The notes: generated by a model not told the origin, from the sequence alone. A stretch of DNA of 64,000 nt from Emergencia sp. 1XD21-10 (GCF_009936045.1 NZ_QWEQ01000008.1:62001-126000), one strand, 5' to 3'. Counted from the stretch's first letter, positions 25,692 through 36,549 are shown. Program-made: numbers and translations.

Positions 25692-25981
25692 TGAGAAGCG
25701 CATACGACGTAATTATCAAGCCGGTTATCTCCGAACAGAGTATGGACCAGGCACAGGAAAAGAAGTACACATTCAAAGTTGCAACAGACGCTAACAAGAC
25801 CCAGGTAAAACTGGCTGTTGAAGAAATCTTTGGTGTTGAAGTTAAAAAAGTCAACATTATGAACTATGACGGAAAATTAAAGAGAATGGGAAGAACCATG
25901 GGAAGAAGAGCTGCTTACAAGAAGGCGATTGTAACCTTGACAGAAGCCAGCAAAGAAATCGAGTTCTTCCAGGGTCTGTAA
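25691..25981 (+). CDS. rplW: 50S ribosomal protein L23
   Basis: 96 residues ([17 protein letters not shown]...). L23 lies at the tunnel exit and docks trigger factor and SRP. Coupled to rplD through TAATG. Confidence 0.96.
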   Translation: MRSAYDVIIKPVISEQSMDQAQEKKYTFKVATDANKTQVKLAVEEIFGVEVKKVNIMNYDGKLKRMGRTMGRRAAYKKAIVTLTEASKEIEFFQGL

Positions 25982-25999
25982 TATAGGAGGTAACTACGA

Positions 26000-26833
26000 A
26001 TGGGAATTAAAAAATATAAACCAACGACTCCTGGACAGAGAGGTATGACCGTTTCTACTTTCGAAGAAATCACAGCGAAAACTCCTGAGAAATCTTTGAC
26101 AGTAACTCTGAAAAAACATGCAGGAAGAAACGTTAGAGGTAAGATTACCGTTAGACACAGAGGTGGCGGTACAAGACCAAAATACAGAATCATCGACTTC
26201 AAGAGAAGAAAAGACGATATTCCGGGAACTGTTAAGACAATCGAATACGATCCAAACAGAAGCGCAAACATCGCTTTAATCGTATACGCAGACGGTGAAA
26301 AGAGATATATCATCGCACCTGAAAAATTAAAGGTAGGCGATGTAATCTATTCCGGTCCTGAAGCTGATATCAAGGTTGGAAACGCACTTCCAATCGCTAA
26401 CATTCCAGTTGGTACAATGATTCACAACATCGAACTGAAGCCTGGCAAAGGTGGTCAGATGGCAAGATCAGCAGGTAATGCCGCGCAGCTGATGGCAAAA
26501 GAAGACAAATATGCGCAGGTAAGACTGCCTTCCGGAGAAGTTAGAAAAGTTCTGATTCAGTGCAGAGCAACCATCGGTGAAGTTGGAAATGCAGATCATT
26601 CCAACATCCAGATTGGTAAAGCAGGAAGAAAAAGACACATGGGTATCAGACCTACCGTTAGAGGTTCTGTTATGAACCCGAACGATCACCCACACGGCGG
26701 TGGTGAAGGCAGAGCGCCTATCGGACGTAAAGGTCCTGTTACTCCTTGGGGTAAACCTGCTCTTGGCTATAAGACCAGAAAGAAGAACAAAGCTTCTAAT
26801 CAGTATATCGTAAAGAGAAGAAATGAGAAATAA
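26000..26833 (+). CDS. rplB: 50S ribosomal protein L2
   Basis: 277 residues, starting [17 protein letters not shown], with the RNA-binding core and the C-terminal [13 protein letters not shown] segment whose histidine is important near the peptidyl transferase centre. Normal length, taggaggtaac binding site. Confidence 0.98.
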   Translation: MGIKKYKPTTPGQRGMTVSTFEEITAKTPEKSLTVTLKKHAGRNVRGKITVRHRGGGTRPKYRIIDFKRRKDDIPGTVKTIEYDPNRSANIALIVYADGEKRYIIAPEKLKVGDVIYSGPEADIKVGNALPIANIPVGTMIHNIELKPGKGGQMARSAGNAAQLMAKEDKYAQVRLPSGEVRKVLIQCRATIGEVGNADHSNIQIGKAGRKRHMGIRPTVRGSVMNPNDHPHGGGEGRAPIGRKGPVTPWGKPALGYKTRKKNKASNQYIVKRRNEK

Positions 26834-26850
26834 GGAAGGAGCATAGATAA

Positions 26851-27129
26851 ATGAGTAGATCACTTAAAAAAGGTCCTTTCGTAGACGTGAAGCTTCTGAA
26901 AGCTATCGAAGCAATGAACGAAGCGAACGAAAAGAAAGTTATCAAGACTTGGTCTAGACCATCTACAATCTTCCCACAGATGGTGGGTCACACAATTGCA
27001 GTCCATGATGGAAGAAAACATGTGCCTGTATATGTTACAGAAGACATGGTAGGACATAAGCTTGGAGAATTTGCTCCAACCAGAACTTACAGAGGTCATG
27101 CTGCAGATAAGTCATCAAAGGTTAGATAA
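26851..27129 (+). CDS. rpsS: 30S ribosomal protein S19
   Basis: 92 residues starting [16 protein letters not shown], with the family signature [23 protein letters not shown]. It contacts the A-site region of the 30S head with S13. Confidence 0.97.
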   Translation: MSRSLKKGPFVDVKLLKAIEAMNEANEKKVIKTWSRPSTIFPQMVGHTIAVHDGRKHVPVYVTEDMVGHKLGEFAPTRTYRGHAADKSSKVR

Positions 27130-27145
27130 GAAAAGGAGATAAGAA

Positions 27146-27481
27146 ATGGAAGCAAAAGCAGTTGCAAAATACGTAAGAATGTCTCCTATCAAGCTGAAAC
27201 CGGTAACTGATCTGGTTAGAGGCAAAGACTTAGCGGAGGCATTAACAATCCTGAAATTCACACCGGGTAAAGGTGCTGAAATCGTTGAAAAAGTTGTTCA
27301 GTCAGCAGCAGCAAACGCTGAAAACAATTTCGATATGAATCCGGACAATTTATACGTTGCTGAGGTATATGCTCATCAGGGCCCTACAATGAAGAGATGG
27401 AGAGCCGGTTCACAAGGTAGAGCATCAATCATTCTGAAGAGATCAAGCCACGTTGGCGTGACTCTGAAGGAAAGAGACTAA
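27146..27481 (+). CDS. rplV: 50S ribosomal protein L22
   Basis: 111 residues with the beta-hairpin (GPTMKRWRAGSQGRASIILKR) that reaches into the exit tunnel. Standard length, aaaaggagat binding site. Confidence 0.96.
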   Translation: MEAKAVAKYVRMSPIKLKPVTDLVRGKDLAEALTILKFTPGKGAEIVEKVVQSAAANAENNFDMNPDNLYVAEVYAHQGPTMKRWRAGSQGRASIILKRSSHVGVTLKERD

Positions 27482-27498
27482 GATAGGAGGTTCATTGA

Positions 27499-28377
27499 AT
27501 GGGTCAGAAAGTAAGTCCACATGGATTGAGAGTGGGCGTAATCAAAGACTGGAATTCCAAATGGTATGCAAACAAGCACAACTTTGCAGACATGCTGGTT
27601 GAAGATAACAAAGTCAGAGAATACGTAAAGAAAAAATTATATGCTGCAGGCGTTTCTAAAGTGTTAATTGAAAGAGCTGCAGAAAACAAAATCAGAGTCA
27701 TCGTTTTAACTGCAAGACCTGGTATGGTAATTGGACGTTCCGGCAACGGCGTTGAAGAACTGAAGGCTGCACTGGTTAAAATGACAAAGAAAGAAGTAGA
27801 GATTTCCATCGAAGAAGTTAGAAGATCTGAACTCGATGCACAGCTGACAGCTGAGTCCATCGCACAGGCATTAGAAAGACGTGTATCTTTCAGAAGAGCC
27901 ATGAAACAGGCAATGGGCAGAACCATGAAAGCTGGCGCAAAGGGAATCAAAGTTCTCTGCTCCGGAAGACTGGGCGGTGCTGAAATCGCTAGAAGTGAAA
28001 AGTACAGCGAAGGTAACGTTCCTCTCCACACTCTTCGAGCTGATATCGATTATGGGTTTGCGGAAGCAGACACCACTTATGGTAAGATCGGTATCAAAGT
28101 ATGGATTAACCACGGAGAAATCCTCGACAAGGGATTACAGAGCCCGGTTCGCGAAGAAAAGCGTGAAAAGAGAGACAGAAGAGGCAAGAAAGACGGCGAC
28201 AGAAGAAGAAACGACAGACGTGGCGACAGAAAGAGAAATGATCGCGGCGACAGAAACGACAGACACGAAGCGCCGAAAGCTGTAAACCCAAGAGTTAGAA
28301 AGACTCCGAAGGTAGAAAAAGTAGAAGAACCACAGGTAGAAGCAGCAGTGGAAACTGCAGAAGCTACTGAAGAATAA
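27499..28377 (+). CDS. rpsC: 30S ribosomal protein S3 with long charged tail
   Basis: 292 residues. The first 215 are a normal S3 ([15 protein letters not shown]-domain [11 protein letters not shown], then [12 protein letters not shown]). About 75 extra residues follow, first an R/D/K-rich repeat-like block ([20 protein letters not shown]) and then an acidic end ([13 protein letters not shown]). S3 forms the mRNA entry channel, so the flexible tail would project from that side. Charged tails occur in some clostridial S3 proteins; function unknown. Confidence 0.95.
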   Translation: MGQKVSPHGLRVGVIKDWNSKWYANKHNFADMLVEDNKVREYVKKKLYAAGVSKVLIERAAENKIRVIVLTARPGMVIGRSGNGVEELKAALVKMTKKEVEISIEEVRRSELDAQLTAESIAQALERRVSFRRAMKQAMGRTMKAGAKGIKVLCSGRLGGAEIARSEKYSEGNVPLHTLRADIDYGFAEADTTYGKIGIKVWINHGEILDKGLQSPVREEKREKRDRRGKKDGDRRRNDRRGDRKRNDRGDRNDRHEAPKAVNPRVRKTPKVEKVEEPQVEAAVETAEATEE

Positions 28378-28403
28378 GCACTGAAGAAAGGAGGAACAAA
28401 GCC

Positions 28404-28835
28404 ATGTTAATGCCAAAGCGCGTTAAACACAGAAGAGTTCATAGAGGTAGAATGAAGGGCGTAGCAACCAAGGGCAACACAATTACCTACGGTGCATATG
28501 GCCTGGTATCACAGGAATGTGGATGGATCACCTCCAATCAGATCGAGGCAGCTCGTATTGCCATGACAAGATCTATCAAAAGAGGTGGTAAAGTATATAT
28601 CAAGATTTTCCCACACAAGTCAGTAACAAAGAAACCTGCTGAAGTACGTATGGGTTCCGGTAAAGGTGCACCTGAGTACTGGGTAGCAGTTGTAAAACCT
28701 GGCAGAGTCATGTTTGAGATTGAGGGGGTAACTGAAGAACAGGCAAGAGAAGCTATGAGACTTGCTATGCACAAGTTACCTGTTAAATGTAAGTTTGCCA
28801 TCAAGGAAAACGCAGCAGAGGGTGGTGAAGCATAA
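28404..28835 (+). CDS. rplP: 50S ribosomal protein L16
   Basis: 143 residues, beginning [15 protein letters not shown] with the usual Firmicute start, and [19 protein letters not shown]16 organises the A-site tRNA pocket. Overlaps rpmC by one base. Confidence 0.97.
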   Translation: MLMPKRVKHRRVHRGRMKGVATKGNTITYGAYGLVSQECGWITSNQIEAARIAMTRSIKRGGKVYIKIFPHKSVTKKPAEVRMGSGKGAPEYWVAVVKPGRVMFEIEGVTEEQAREAMRLAMHKLPVKCKFAIKENAAEGGEA

Positions 28836-29038
28836 TGGAATTAAAGAAAATGAGAGAAATGACAGAAATCGAGCTCGCAGCTGAGCTGGAAAAGATGAAA
28901 AAAGAACTGTTCAACTTGAGATTCCAGCACGTAACAGGCCAGCTTGAAAACCCTGTTAAAATGAGAGAAGTAAAGAGAAACATCGCTAGAGTGAAAACTA
29001 TCATAAGAGAAAAAGAACTGGAAAAGGTTCAGGCTTAA
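28835..29038 (+). CDS. rpmC: 50S ribosomal protein L29
   Basis: 67 residues of two helices with [17 protein letters not shown], the L29 signature. Located at the tunnel exit beside L23. Starts within the rplP stop (TAATG). Confidence 0.96.
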   Translation: MELKKMREMTEIELAAELEKMKKELFNLRFQHVTGQLENPVKMREVKRNIARVKTIIREKELEKVQA

Positions 29039-29056
29039 GAAAGGAGGATGTAAATT

Positions 29057-29317
29057 ATGGCAGTTGAAAGAAACAGAAGAAAGACTAAAGTCGGCATCGT
29101 AGTAAGCGATAAGATGGATAAGACTGTAGTTGTTGCAATCGAAGACTTCGTAAGACATTCCCTTTACGGCAAAGCTGTAAAAAGAACCAAGAAGGTGAAG
29201 GCTCACGATGAAAACAACGAATGCCAGATTGGCGATAAAGTTAGAATTATGGAAACAAGACCTCTGTCCAAAGACAAGAGATGGAGACTTGTGAACATCG
29301 TAGAGAAAGTTAAATAA
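29057..29317 (+). CDS. rpsQ: 30S ribosomal protein S17
   Basis: 86 residues, an OB-fold protein with [16 protein letters not shown] and the end signature [19 protein letters not shown]. Primary 16S rRNA binder of the 30S body. Confidence 0.96.
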   Translation: MAVERNRRKTKVGIVVSDKMDKTVVVAIEDFVRHSLYGKAVKRTKKVKAHDENNECQIGDKVRIMETRPLSKDKRWRLVNIVEKVK

Positions 29318-29331
29318 GGAGGCACCAAATC

Positions 29332-29706
29332 ATGATTCAGACTGAAACTAGATTAAGAGTTGCTGACAATTCAGGTGCAAAAGAACTTTTATGTATCCGT
29401 ATTCTGGGCGGTACTTCCCGTCAGTATGCGAATATCGGTGATGTAATCGTTTGTGCTGTTAAAGAAGCAACACCAGGCGGCGTCGTTAAAAAAGGTGACG
29501 TTGTCAAGGCTGTAGTGGTTAGAACTAAGAAAGGTGCCAGAAGAGCAGACGGCAGCTATGTAAAGTTTGACCAGAACGCTGCAGTAATCATTAAAGATAA
29601 AGAAGACAAGAGCCCAGTGGGAACACGTATCTTCGGACCTGTTGCAAGAGAGCTCAGAGATAAGGGCTTTATGAAGATTGTGTCATTGGCACCAGAAGTA
29701 CTGTAA
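29332..29706 (+). CDS. rplN: 50S ribosomal protein L14
   Basis: 124 residues starting [18 protein letters not shown], the L14 hallmark, with a normal end ([12 protein letters not shown]). L14 contacts the 30S subunit and is the docking site of silencing factor RsfS. Confidence 0.97.
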   Translation: MIQTETRLRVADNSGAKELLCIRILGGTSRQYANIGDVIVCAVKEATPGGVVKKGDVVKAVVVRTKKGARRADGSYVKFDQNAAVIIKDKEDKSPVGTRIFGPVARELRDKGFMKIVSLAPEVL

Positions 29707-29720
29707 GGAGGTGTTGACAG

Positions 29721-30026
29721 ATGCGTATTAAAAAAGACGACACAGTAATTGTGATTACTGGTAAAGATAAGGGCAAAACAGGCAAAGTCCTGAAAGCTAT
29801 GCCGAAAGAAAACAGAGTCATCGTAGAAGGCGTAAACATTCAGACTAAGCACCAGAAGCAGACAAGAACTGCTAAGGCTGAAATCAAACATGTAGAAGGT
29901 CCAATCGACGCTTCTAACGTAATGTTCTACGATACAAAAGCAAAAGCAGCAGTAAAGATCGGTTACAAAGTTGATGGCGACAAAAAAGTTAGAGTCAACA
30001 GAAAGACCGGAGCTGTAATCGACTAA
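29721..30026 (+). CDS. rplX: 50S ribosomal protein L24
   Basis: 101 residues with the KOW motif [21 protein letters not shown] at the start. An assembly initiator protein of the large subunit. Confidence 0.96.
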   Translation: MRIKKDDTVIVITGKDKGKTGKVLKAMPKENRVIVEGVNIQTKHQKQTRTAKAEIKHVEGPIDASNVMFYDTKAKAAVKIGYKVDGDKKVRVNRKTGAVID

Positions 30027-30043
30027 GAAAGGAGGAGACGATT

Positions 30044-30589
30044 TTGACAGCAAGATTAAGAGAAACTTATAAAGAAAAAGTATTCCCAGCACTGCAGGAA
30101 AAGTTCCAGTACAAAAATGTAATGGAAGTACCTAAGCTGGAGAAAGTTACTATAAATATGGGTCTTGGCGAAGCAAAAGAAAATGCTAAGATTCTGGAAA
30201 CAGCCGTAAAAGAAATCGGACTGATCACAGGTCAGAGACCGGTTGTAACAAAGGCTAAAAAGTCCATCGCTAACTTCAAAGTGAGACAGGGCATGCCGGT
30301 TGGAGCAAAAGTTACTCTGAGAGGGGATAACATGTATGAATTTATTGATAAGTTCTTCAACATCTCTCTTCCTAGAGTAAGAGACTTCAAGGGTGTCAGC
30401 AAAAACTCTTTTGATGGCAGAGGAAACTATTCCATGGGTATCAAGGAACAGTTAATCTTCCCTGAAATTAACTATGATGATGTTGACACAATCAAAGGTA
30501 TGAACATTGTATTTACGACGACGGCTAAGACTGACGAAGAAGCAGCAGCACTGCTTGAGCTTCTGGGCATGCCGTTCGAAAAGCAATAG
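30044..30589 (+). CDS. rplE: 50S ribosomal protein L5
   Basis: 181 residues ([17 protein letters not shown]..., [10 protein letters not shown]). L5 binds 5S rRNA and bridges to the 30S head. It starts with TTG at 30044, seven bases after a strong aggagg; this non-AUG start is unusual for a ribosomal protein and may lower or tune its translation. Confidence 0.95.
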   Translation: MTARLRETYKEKVFPALQEKFQYKNVMEVPKLEKVTINMGLGEAKENAKILETAVKEIGLITGQRPVVTKAKKSIANFKVRQGMPVGAKVTLRGDNMYEFIDKFFNISLPRVRDFKGVSKNSFDGRGNYSMGIKEQLIFPEINYDDVDTIKGMNIVFTTTAKTDEEAAALLELLGMPFEKQ

Positions 30590-30598
30590 GAGGTTAAG

Positions 30599-30784
30599 AT
30601 GGCTAAGACATCTCTAAAAGTAAAACAGCAGAGAAAACCGAAGTACTCCACTCGCGCTTATACAAGATGCAGACTTTGTGGAAGACCTCACTCTGTATTA
30701 AAGAAATACGGCATCTGCCGTATCTGCTTCAGAGAGCTTGCTTACAAAGGTGAAATCCCTGGCGTAAGAAAAGCTAGCTGGTAA
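30599..30784 (+). CDS. rpsZ: 30S ribosomal protein S14 type Z
   Basis: 61 residues, the short zinc-binding form: [21 protein letters not shown] supplies four cysteines. Normal for Firmicutes in this operon position. Confidence 0.96.
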   Translation: MAKTSLKVKQQRKPKYSTRAYTRCRLCGRPHSVLKKYGICRICFRELAYKGEIPGVRKASW

Positions 30785-30962
30785 GAATTCGTTAAATCAG
30801 TGCGAAGGCGAAGCCCTAACCCGATTTCTGAAAGAAATCGCTGGTAGGTCTTGTGCGAGAAATTCCCAAATCTCCGATTTGGTGAATTTTACCGCCCCGA
30901 TCTCAGCAAAAAGAAAGGATTAGACGCTTCGAACCGCGCAAGAGTAAAGGAGATATACTGTA
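30785..30962 (+). promoter_or_regulatory. Hairpin-rich gap between rpsZ and rpsH
   Basis: 178 bases without a gene. Clear stems: CGATTTC/GAAATCG (30822-30840) and a two-part stem AAATTC-CAAATC/GATTTG-GAATTT (30860-30889). The gap opens with AATTCGTTAAATC (30786-30798), also found at the start of the gap before rpsM. In E. coli S8 represses this part of the operon; an S8-responsive element is one possibility. Confidence 0.5.
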
Positions 30963-31361
30963 ATGACAATGACAGATCCAATAGCAGATATGCTAACAAG
31001 AATCAGAAATGCCAATACTGTAGGTCATGAAACAGTTGAAATCCCTGCATCAAGAATCAAAAAATCTATCGCAGAGATTTTACTGGAAGAAGGCTACATT
31101 AATGGATTCGAAGTTATAGACGATAACAAGCAGGGCATCATCAAAGTTCAGATGAAGTACGGTGCCGGCAAAGAAAGAGTTATCACAGGAATTAAGAAGA
31201 TTTCAAAGCCTGGTCTGAAAGTTTACGCAAAGGCTAACGAAGTACCAAAGGTACTGGGCGGTCTGGGAATCGCAATCGTTTCCACATCTAAGGGCGTAAT
31301 CAGCGACAAGAAAGCAAGACAGCTTGGCGTTGGCGGCGAAGTCATCTGTTATGTATGGTAG
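30963..31361 (+). CDS. rpsH: 30S ribosomal protein S8
   Basis: 132 residues beginning [17 protein letters not shown] with the C-terminal [13 protein letters not shown] signature. Primary 16S rRNA binder. Binding site aaaggagata nine bases upstream. Confidence 0.97.
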   Translation: MTMTDPIADMLTRIRNANTVGHETVEIPASRIKKSIAEILLEEGYINGFEVIDDNKQGIIKVQMKYGAGKERVITGIKKISKPGLKVYAKANEVPKVLGGLGIAIVSTSKGVISDKKARQLGVGGEVICYVW

Positions 31362-31374
31362 GAGGTAATGAATT

Positions 31375-31917
31375 ATGTCTAGAATAGGTAATAGACCTGT
31401 TGCACTTCCTGCCGGCGTAGAAGTTACTGTAGATGCAAACAATCTTGTAACAGTAAAAGGACCGAAAGGTCAGCTGCAGGAACAGGTAAGCAAATTAATC
31501 AGCGTAGAAGTAAAAGAAAACGAAATTTTATTTACCAGACCTTCCGATGCTAGAGAGTACAGATCTCAGCACGGTCTGGCAAGAACACTGGTAAACAACA
31601 TGGTAGTTGGCGTAACTGAAGGTTACCAGAAGAAACTCCAGTTGATCGGTGTTGGTTACAGAGCAGAGAAAAAAGGTGACACACTGGTTATGAACCTTGG
31701 ATATTCTCATCCTGTAGAAATGAAAGACCCTGAAGGAATCACAACAGAAGTTCCTGATGCTACCACTGTAGTAGTAAAGGGTATCGACAAAGCAGTTATC
31801 GGAAACTATGCGGCAAACATCAGAGCTTGGAGAATGCCTGAACCGTACAAAGGAAAGGGTATCAAGTACGAGGACGAAGTTATCCGCAGAAAAGAAGGAA
31901 AAGCTGGAGCTAAATAA
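31375..31917 (+). CDS. rplF: 50S ribosomal protein L6
   Basis: 180 residues in two similar halves, [17 protein letters not shown] at the start and [22 protein letters not shown] at the end. Lies near the factor-binding site. Confidence 0.97.
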   Translation: MSRIGNRPVALPAGVEVTVDANNLVTVKGPKGQLQEQVSKLISVEVKENEILFTRPSDAREYRSQHGLARTLVNNMVVGVTEGYQKKLQLIGVGYRAEKKGDTLVMNLGYSHPVEMKDPEGITTEVPDATTVVVKGIDKAVIGNYAANIRAWRMPEPYKGKGIKYEDEVIRRKEGKAGAK

Positions 31918-31935
31918 GGAAAGGAGTGAAGAAAA

Positions 31936-32301
31936 ATGGCAAAAGAAAGCAGAAACGACAGACGTGTTAAGAGACACGAAAGAGTCAGAAAGAATTTATC
32001 CGGAACTCCTGAGAAGCCTAGACTTTGCGTTTTCAAGTCTAACAAGAACATTTCTTGCCAGATTATCGACGACGTAAACAAAGTTACTTTAGCTTCTGCA
32101 TCTTCCCTTGATAAGGAACTGAAAGCCGAAATCGGTTACGGTGGAAACAAGGAAGCTGCAAAGAAAGTCGGTGAAGCCATCGCAAAGAGAGCACTGGCAA
32201 AAGGAATCGAAGTTGTTGCTTTTGACAGAGGCGGTTTCCTCTATCACGGAAGAGTGAAGGAACTGGCTGATGGCGCTCGCGAAGGCGGATTAAAATTCTA
32301 A
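31936..32301 (+). CDS. rplR: 50S ribosomal protein L18
   Basis: 121 residues; [15 protein letters not shown] at the basic N-terminus and [24 protein letters not shown] at the end. Binds 5S rRNA with L5. Confidence 0.97.
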   Translation: MAKESRNDRRVKRHERVRKNLSGTPEKPRLCVFKSNKNISCQIIDDVNKVTLASASSLDKELKAEIGYGGNKEAAKKVGEAIAKRALAKGIEVVAFDRGGFLYHGRVKELADGAREGGLKF

Positions 32302-32317
32302 CAGGAGGAGATAAGGA

Positions 32318-32821
32318 ATGCGTAATATCATTGATGCATCCAAGCTTGACTTAAAAGAAACTATCGTTAATATCAGACGTGTAGCTAAGACTGTTAAAGG
32401 CGGTAGAAACATGAGATTCAGCGTAACTGTAGTAGTCGGCGACGGCAATGGCTATGTAGGCGTTGGTCTTGGTAAAGCACAGGAAATTCCTGAAGCTGTA
32501 AGAAAAGCAACAGAAGATGCTAAGAAGAATTTAATATATGTTCCTACAGTTGGAACAACTATCCCACATAGAAACGTTGGTATTTTCGGCGCAGGTAAAG
32601 TTTTACTGATGCCTGCTGCACAGGGTACCGGAGTTATCGCAGGTTCCTCTGTACGTACCGTACTGGAAGCTGCAGGTATCAAAGACGTGAGAGCTAAGTC
32701 CATCGGCTCCAGCAACACTGGAAACATGGCTTATGCAACTTTGGAAGGTCTGAAGAGCCTGATGACTGTAGAAAAAGTTGCTAAGCTGAGAGGCAAAGCT
32801 CCTGAAGAAATTTTAGGATAA
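32318..32821 (+). CDS. rpsE: 30S ribosomal protein S5
   Basis: 167 residues with the dsRNA-binding-like core ([19 protein letters not shown]) and [16 protein letters not shown]. It helps mRNA helicase activity and decoding fidelity. Confidence 0.97.
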   Translation: MRNIIDASKLDLKETIVNIRRVAKTVKGGRNMRFSVTVVVGDGNGYVGVGLGKAQEIPEAVRKATEDAKKNLIYVPTVGTTIPHRNVGIFGAGKVLLMPAAQGTGVIAGSSVRTVLEAAGIKDVRAKSIGSSNTGNMAYATLEGLKSLMTVEKVAKLRGKAPEEILG

Positions 32822-32834
32822 GGAGGAACGTTTC

Positions 32835-33014
32835 ATGGCTATGTTAAAAATCACATTGACAAAGAGCACAATTGGCGCTTCCCCTAAACAGAGAAAAGTT
32901 GTCGAAGCGTTAGGACTGAAGAAGATGCATAGAAGTGTCGAATTAGCTGACACACCTGCAACTCGCGGTGCTGTAGCAAAAGTAGCACATCTTGTTACTG
33001 TAGAAGAACTGTAA
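32835..33014 (+). CDS. rpmD: 50S ribosomal protein L30
   Basis: A 59-residue frame ([20 protein letters not shown] ... LVTVEEL) with aggaggaacgtttc in front; it sits between rpsE and rplO as usual. Short length is normal for L30. Confidence 0.95.
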   Translation: MAMLKITLTKSTIGASPKQRKVVEALGLKKMHRSVELADTPATRGAVAKVAHLVTVEEL

Positions 33015-33034
33015 GATAGGGGGTGCAAGGTAAA

Positions 33035-33475
33035 ATGAAACTGCATGAGTTAAGAGCGGCAGAAGGTTCCACTAAAAACCGCAAAAGAAGAGGTCGTGGT
33101 ACTGCTACCGGCCAGGGTAAAACCGGCGGCAGAGGTATGAACGGTCAGAAGTCCAGAAGCGGCGGCGGAGTCAGACTTGGCTTCGAAGGCGGACAGATGC
33201 CACTTTACAGACGTCTTCCAAAGAGAGGATTCACCAACATCTTTGGAACAGAGTATACAATTGTTAATGTAGAAGATCTTAATAGATTTGAAGCTGGTAC
33301 TGAAGTTACACCTGAGCTGTTGAAAGAATTAGGCATGGTAAAACAGGTGAAAGACGGAATCAAGATTCTTGGAAATGGAACTTTGAACATCGGTATCACA
33401 GTAAAGGCACACAAATTTACTAAGAGCGCAATTGAAAAAATCGAAGCTGCTGGAGGAAAGGCAGAGGTGATTTAA
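33035..33475 (+). CDS. rplO: 50S ribosomal protein L15
   Basis: 146 residues starting [22 protein letters not shown], the glycine/arginine-rich N-terminus typical of L15. The ATG at 33035 is used because it follows aggggg; a GTG-type start at 33023 lies inside that site. Ends one base before secY. Confidence 0.96.
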   Translation: MKLHELRAAEGSTKNRKRRGRGTATGQGKTGGRGMNGQKSRSGGGVRLGFEGGQMPLYRRLPKRGFTNIFGTEYTIVNVEDLNRFEAGTEVTPELLKELGMVKQVKDGIKILGNGTLNIGITVKAHKFTKSAIEKIEAAGGKAEVI

Positions 33476-33476
33476 G

Positions 33477-34763
33477 ATGGAGATGCTTAAGACTATTTCA
33501 CAGGCATTTAAAGTCGCTGAAATAAGAAGCAAAATGATTTTCACGCTGTTAATGCTGGTCGTTTTTAGAATCGGATCCAACATTCCTGTACCGGGCATTA
33601 ACAGAGGTACGCTGGCACAGATGTTTACAGGTGAAACCGGATTGTTCGACTTGTTCGACCTGTTTTCCGGCGGATCCTTCAGCCAGTTCACCATATTTGC
33701 TTTAAGTATTACACCATACATTACGGCTTCCATCATTATCCAGCTTTTGACCATGGCTTTCCCTTATTTTGAAAGACTGGCAAAGGAAGGACAGGAAGGA
33801 AGAAAGAAGATGGCGCAGATTACTCGTTATCTGACCATCGTCCTTGCGCTGATTCAGGCGCTTGGCTTGACAGTAGGTCTGTTCAGAAGAGCAATCACCG
33901 ACCAGACATGGTTCTCTTTCGCAGTAATTATTCTGGTTCTCACAGCAGGTACTGCATTCCTGATGTGGCTGGGTGAGCAGATTAACGAGAATGGAATCGG
34001 TAATGGTATCTCGCTGATTATCTTCGGCGGTATCGTTGCAAGAATTCCGAGCGGACTTCGCAGTCTGTGGACCCAGTATAACGATGGAGCGCTTTCCATC
34101 GTAACACTGCTGGTGTTCGTAGTATTTGCAGTTGCAGTTATTCTGGGCGTTATTGAAATTCAGCAGGGTACCAGAAGAATTCCTGTACAGTATGCGAAGA
34201 GAGTTGTAGGAAGAAAGATGTACGGCGGACAATCCACCCATATCCCTCTAAAGGTTAACCAGGCAGGGGTAATTCCGGTAATTTTCGCGCTGTCCATCCT
34301 GCAGTTCCCACTGACAATCACATACTTCTTCCCAGGCACTGCTTTTACTGAGTTTGTAACTAAGTGGCTGTCACCTGCGGGGAATCCGGGTGTATGGGTA
34401 TATGCAGTATTTAACGTATTGCTGATTATATTCTTCAACTACTTCTATACAGCAGTTAGCTTTAACCCTGTGGAAGTAGCACAGAACATGAAAGCAAACG
34501 GCGGATTTATTCCGGGTATCAGACCGGGAAAAGCAACAGTTGAATATCTGAACAAAGTAATGTCAAGACTTTCATTTGTAGGCGCTATTTTCCTGGCAGT
34601 AATCGCAACGTTGCCAACAATTTTAGGCGTACTTGTTCCAGCATTGAAGGGAATGCACTTCGGCGGAACTTCTCTGCTTATCGCAGTAGGCGTTGCGCTT
34701 GATACAATGAAACAACTGGAAAACCAGATGGTTATGAGAAACTATCAGGGATTCCTGAAATAA
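33477..34763 (+). CDS. secY: Protein translocase subunit SecY
   Basis: 428 residues with ten membrane helices. Family blocks visible: RIGSNIPVPGIN at helix 1, ALSITPYITASIIIQLL, and GGTSLLIAVGVALDTMKQLE near the end. It is the channel of the Sec system, through which the signal-peptide proteins of this window would pass. Starts one base after rplO, so strongly coupled. Confidence 0.97.
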   Translation: MEMLKTISQAFKVAEIRSKMIFTLLMLVVFRIGSNIPVPGINRGTLAQMFTGETGLFDLFDLFSGGSFSQFTIFALSITPYITASIIIQLLTMAFPYFERLAKEGQEGRKKMAQITRYLTIVLALIQALGLTVGLFRRAITDQTWFSFAVIILVLTAGTAFLMWLGEQINENGIGNGISLIIFGGIVARIPSGLRSLWTQYNDGALSIVTLLVFVVFAVAVILGVIEIQQGTRRIPVQYAKRVVGRKMYGGQSTHIPLKVNQAGVIPVIFALSILQFPLTITYFFPGTAFTEFVTKWLSPAGNPGVWVYAVFNVLLIIFFNYFYTAVSFNPVEVAQNMKANGGFIPGIRPGKATVEYLNKVMSRLSFVGAIFLAVIATLPTILGVLVPALKGMHFGGTSLLIAVGVALDTMKQLENQMVMRNYQGFLK

Positions 34764-34777
34764 GAGGAGATGAGCAA

Positions 34778-35425
34778 ATGCTGAGAACAGTATTGTTAGG
34801 CCCTCCGGGCGCCGGAAAGGGCACACAGGCAGTGAAAATTGTGGAGAAGTACAATATCCCACACATTTCAACTGGAGATATTTTCAGAGAAAACATCAAA
34901 AACGGAACAGAGCTTGGTAAGAAAGCACAGGAATATATGAACAAAGGTGAATTGGTTCCAGATGAGTTGGTAATGGATTTAGCAACGGACAGACTTCTTG
35001 CAGATGACTGCAGGAATGGATTCCTGCTCGACGGCTTCCCTAGAACTGTTTATCAGGCTGAAAAGCTGGATGAATTCTTAGAAGCGCACGGTCAGAAACT
35101 TGACACTGTGATTGATATCGAAGTGGAAAAGGAAGAACTGGTTACAAGAATTACCGGAAGAAGAGTCTGCAAGGCTTGCGGCGCTTCCTTCCATGTCGTA
35201 AACATTCCTCCTAAAAAAGAAGGCATTTGTGACCTCTGCGGAGGCGAGCTGTTCCAGAGAGCGGACGACACGGTTGATGCTGTTGAAACCAGAGTCGCAG
35301 AATACAACGAAAAGACCAAGCCTTTGGTGGATTACTACACAAAGGCAGGCAATGTCGTTACTATCGATGGAGCGCTTCCTCTCGACACTGTATTTGCTGA
35401 AATTGTAAAAGCTTTAGGTGAATAG
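34778..35425 (+). CDS. adk: Adenylate kinase with zinc-type LID
   Basis: 215 residues, catalysing ATP + AMP = 2 ADP. P-loop GPPGAGKGTQ at residues about 7-16, DGFPRT in the core, and a LID domain with the zinc ligands CKACG and CDLCG, the Gram-positive long form. The gene lies between secY and map as in many Firmicutes. Confidence 0.97.
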   Translation: MLRTVLLGPPGAGKGTQAVKIVEKYNIPHISTGDIFRENIKNGTELGKKAQEYMNKGELVPDELVMDLATDRLLADDCRNGFLLDGFPRTVYQAEKLDEFLEAHGQKLDTVIDIEVEKEELVTRITGRRVCKACGASFHVVNIPPKKEGICDLCGGELFQRADDTVDAVETRVAEYNEKTKPLVDYYTKAGNVVTIDGALPLDTVFAEIVKALGE

Positions 35426-35426
35426 T

Positions 35427-36173
35427 ATGATCATCATCAAATCCAAACAGGAAATTGATTTAATGCGTGAGTCCGGAAAAGTTACCGGCTATATTCTAAA
35501 AACGCTGGAAGACTTTATTAAACCGGGCATGTCCACTATGGACATCGACCGCTATGTAGAGGAAACCATCCGTAAGAACAAAATGATTCCCTCATTTAAA
35601 GGCTACGGTGGTTTTCCTGGCAGCGCATGTGTGTCCATTAACGAAGAGGTCGTGCATGGCATTCCCGACAAACATCGAATCATTCAGGAAGGCGATATTG
35701 TCAGCGTAGATGTGGGTTCGACCTACAAAGGCTATGTCAGTGACGCAGCAAGAACTTACGCTATCGGCAAGGTTGAACCTGAAGCACAAAGGCTGATTGA
35801 TGTTACCAGAGAAAGCTTTTTCGAAGGCATCAAGTTTGCAAGAGCGGGAAACAGACTGTCAGATATCTCCCATGCCGTTCAGGTACATGCGGAGGGTGCA
35901 GGATTTTCTGTGATTCGTGACTTTGTAGGACACGGCGTAGGAAGAGATATGCACGAAGATCCGCAGATTCCTAACTATGGCAAGGCGGGAAAAGGACCGA
36001 GACTGGTCAGCGGTATGGTATTTGCTATTGAACCGATGATTTGTCAGGGCGGCTACGAAGTAGAAACGTTGCTCAATGACTGGACAGTGGTTACAGCTGA
36101 CGGAAAGCTTGCAGCGCATTATGAAAATACTGTTGTTATTAATGATGGTGAGCCTGAACTGCTTACCTTATAG
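35427..36173 (+). CDS. map: Methionine aminopeptidase, type I
   Basis: 248 residues. The metal-binding residues are in order: HGIPD histidine, VDVGS and DAAR aspartates, [10 protein letters not shown] histidine, and two glutamates (AIEPM, YENTV). It removes the initiator methionine. Start is the ATG at 35427, two bases after the adk stop, with aggtg upstream; a GTG at 35418 overlaps adk and is less likely. Confidence 0.96.
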   Translation: MIIIKSKQEIDLMRESGKVTGYILKTLEDFIKPGMSTMDIDRYVEETIRKNKMIPSFKGYGGFPGSACVSINEEVVHGIPDKHRIIQEGDIVSVDVGSTYKGYVSDAARTYAIGKVEPEAQRLIDVTRESFFEGIKFARAGNRLSDISHAVQVHAEGAGFSVIRDFVGHGVGRDMHEDPQIPNYGKAGKGPRLVSGMVFAIEPMICQGGYEVETLLNDWTVVTADGKLAAHYENTVVINDGEPELLTL

Positions 36174-36192
36174 TAAAGAGAGAGGTGTATTT

Positions 36193-36411
36193 ATGGCGAA
36201 AAAAGACGTCATCGAAGCAATGGGAACCGTTGTAGACGCACAGCCAAACGCTATGTTCAAGGTGAAGCTTGAAAACGGTTTTGAAGTACTCGCACACATT
36301 TCAGGAAAAATCAGAATGAATTATATAAGAATCCTTCCGGGAGATAAAGTGAAAGTGGAACTTTCCCCTTATGACCTGACTCGCGGAAGAATTATCTGGA
36401 GAGATAAATAA
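36193..36411 (+). CDS. infA: Translation initiation factor IF-1
   Basis: 72 residues, an OB-fold ([42 protein letters not shown]). Start at 36193 after agagaggtgtattt. Its stop codon lies within the left arm of the first of two near-identical hairpins that follow. Confidence 0.96.
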   Translation: MAKKDVIEAMGTVVDAQPNAMFKVKLENGFEVLAHISGKIRMNYIRILPGDKVKVELSPYDLTRGRIIWRDK

Positions 36412-36514
36412 TTCCCTCGGCTTCGCCCTGGGAATTATAGACAAGATAAAATCTTTCGCAGCTTCGCTGTAAGGAAATCTTGTTTGAAATTCCCTCGACT
36501 TCGCCCTGGGAATT
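36408..36514 (+). repeat. Twin hairpins with a third between them, infA-rpmJ gap
   Basis: The stem ATAATTCCC/GGGAATTAT (36408-36438) recurs almost exactly as AATTCCC/GGGAATT (36488-36514). Both loops are built around CTTCGCCCT and both are followed by ATAGA. A third stem CAAGAT/ATCTTG (36442-36482), also with GCTTCGC at its tip, lies between. The rest of the 36412-36549 gap holds only the rpmJ binding site. Confidence 0.75.
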
Positions 36515-36549
36515 ATAGAAAATCGCATAGATATGGAGGAGGAATTAAA

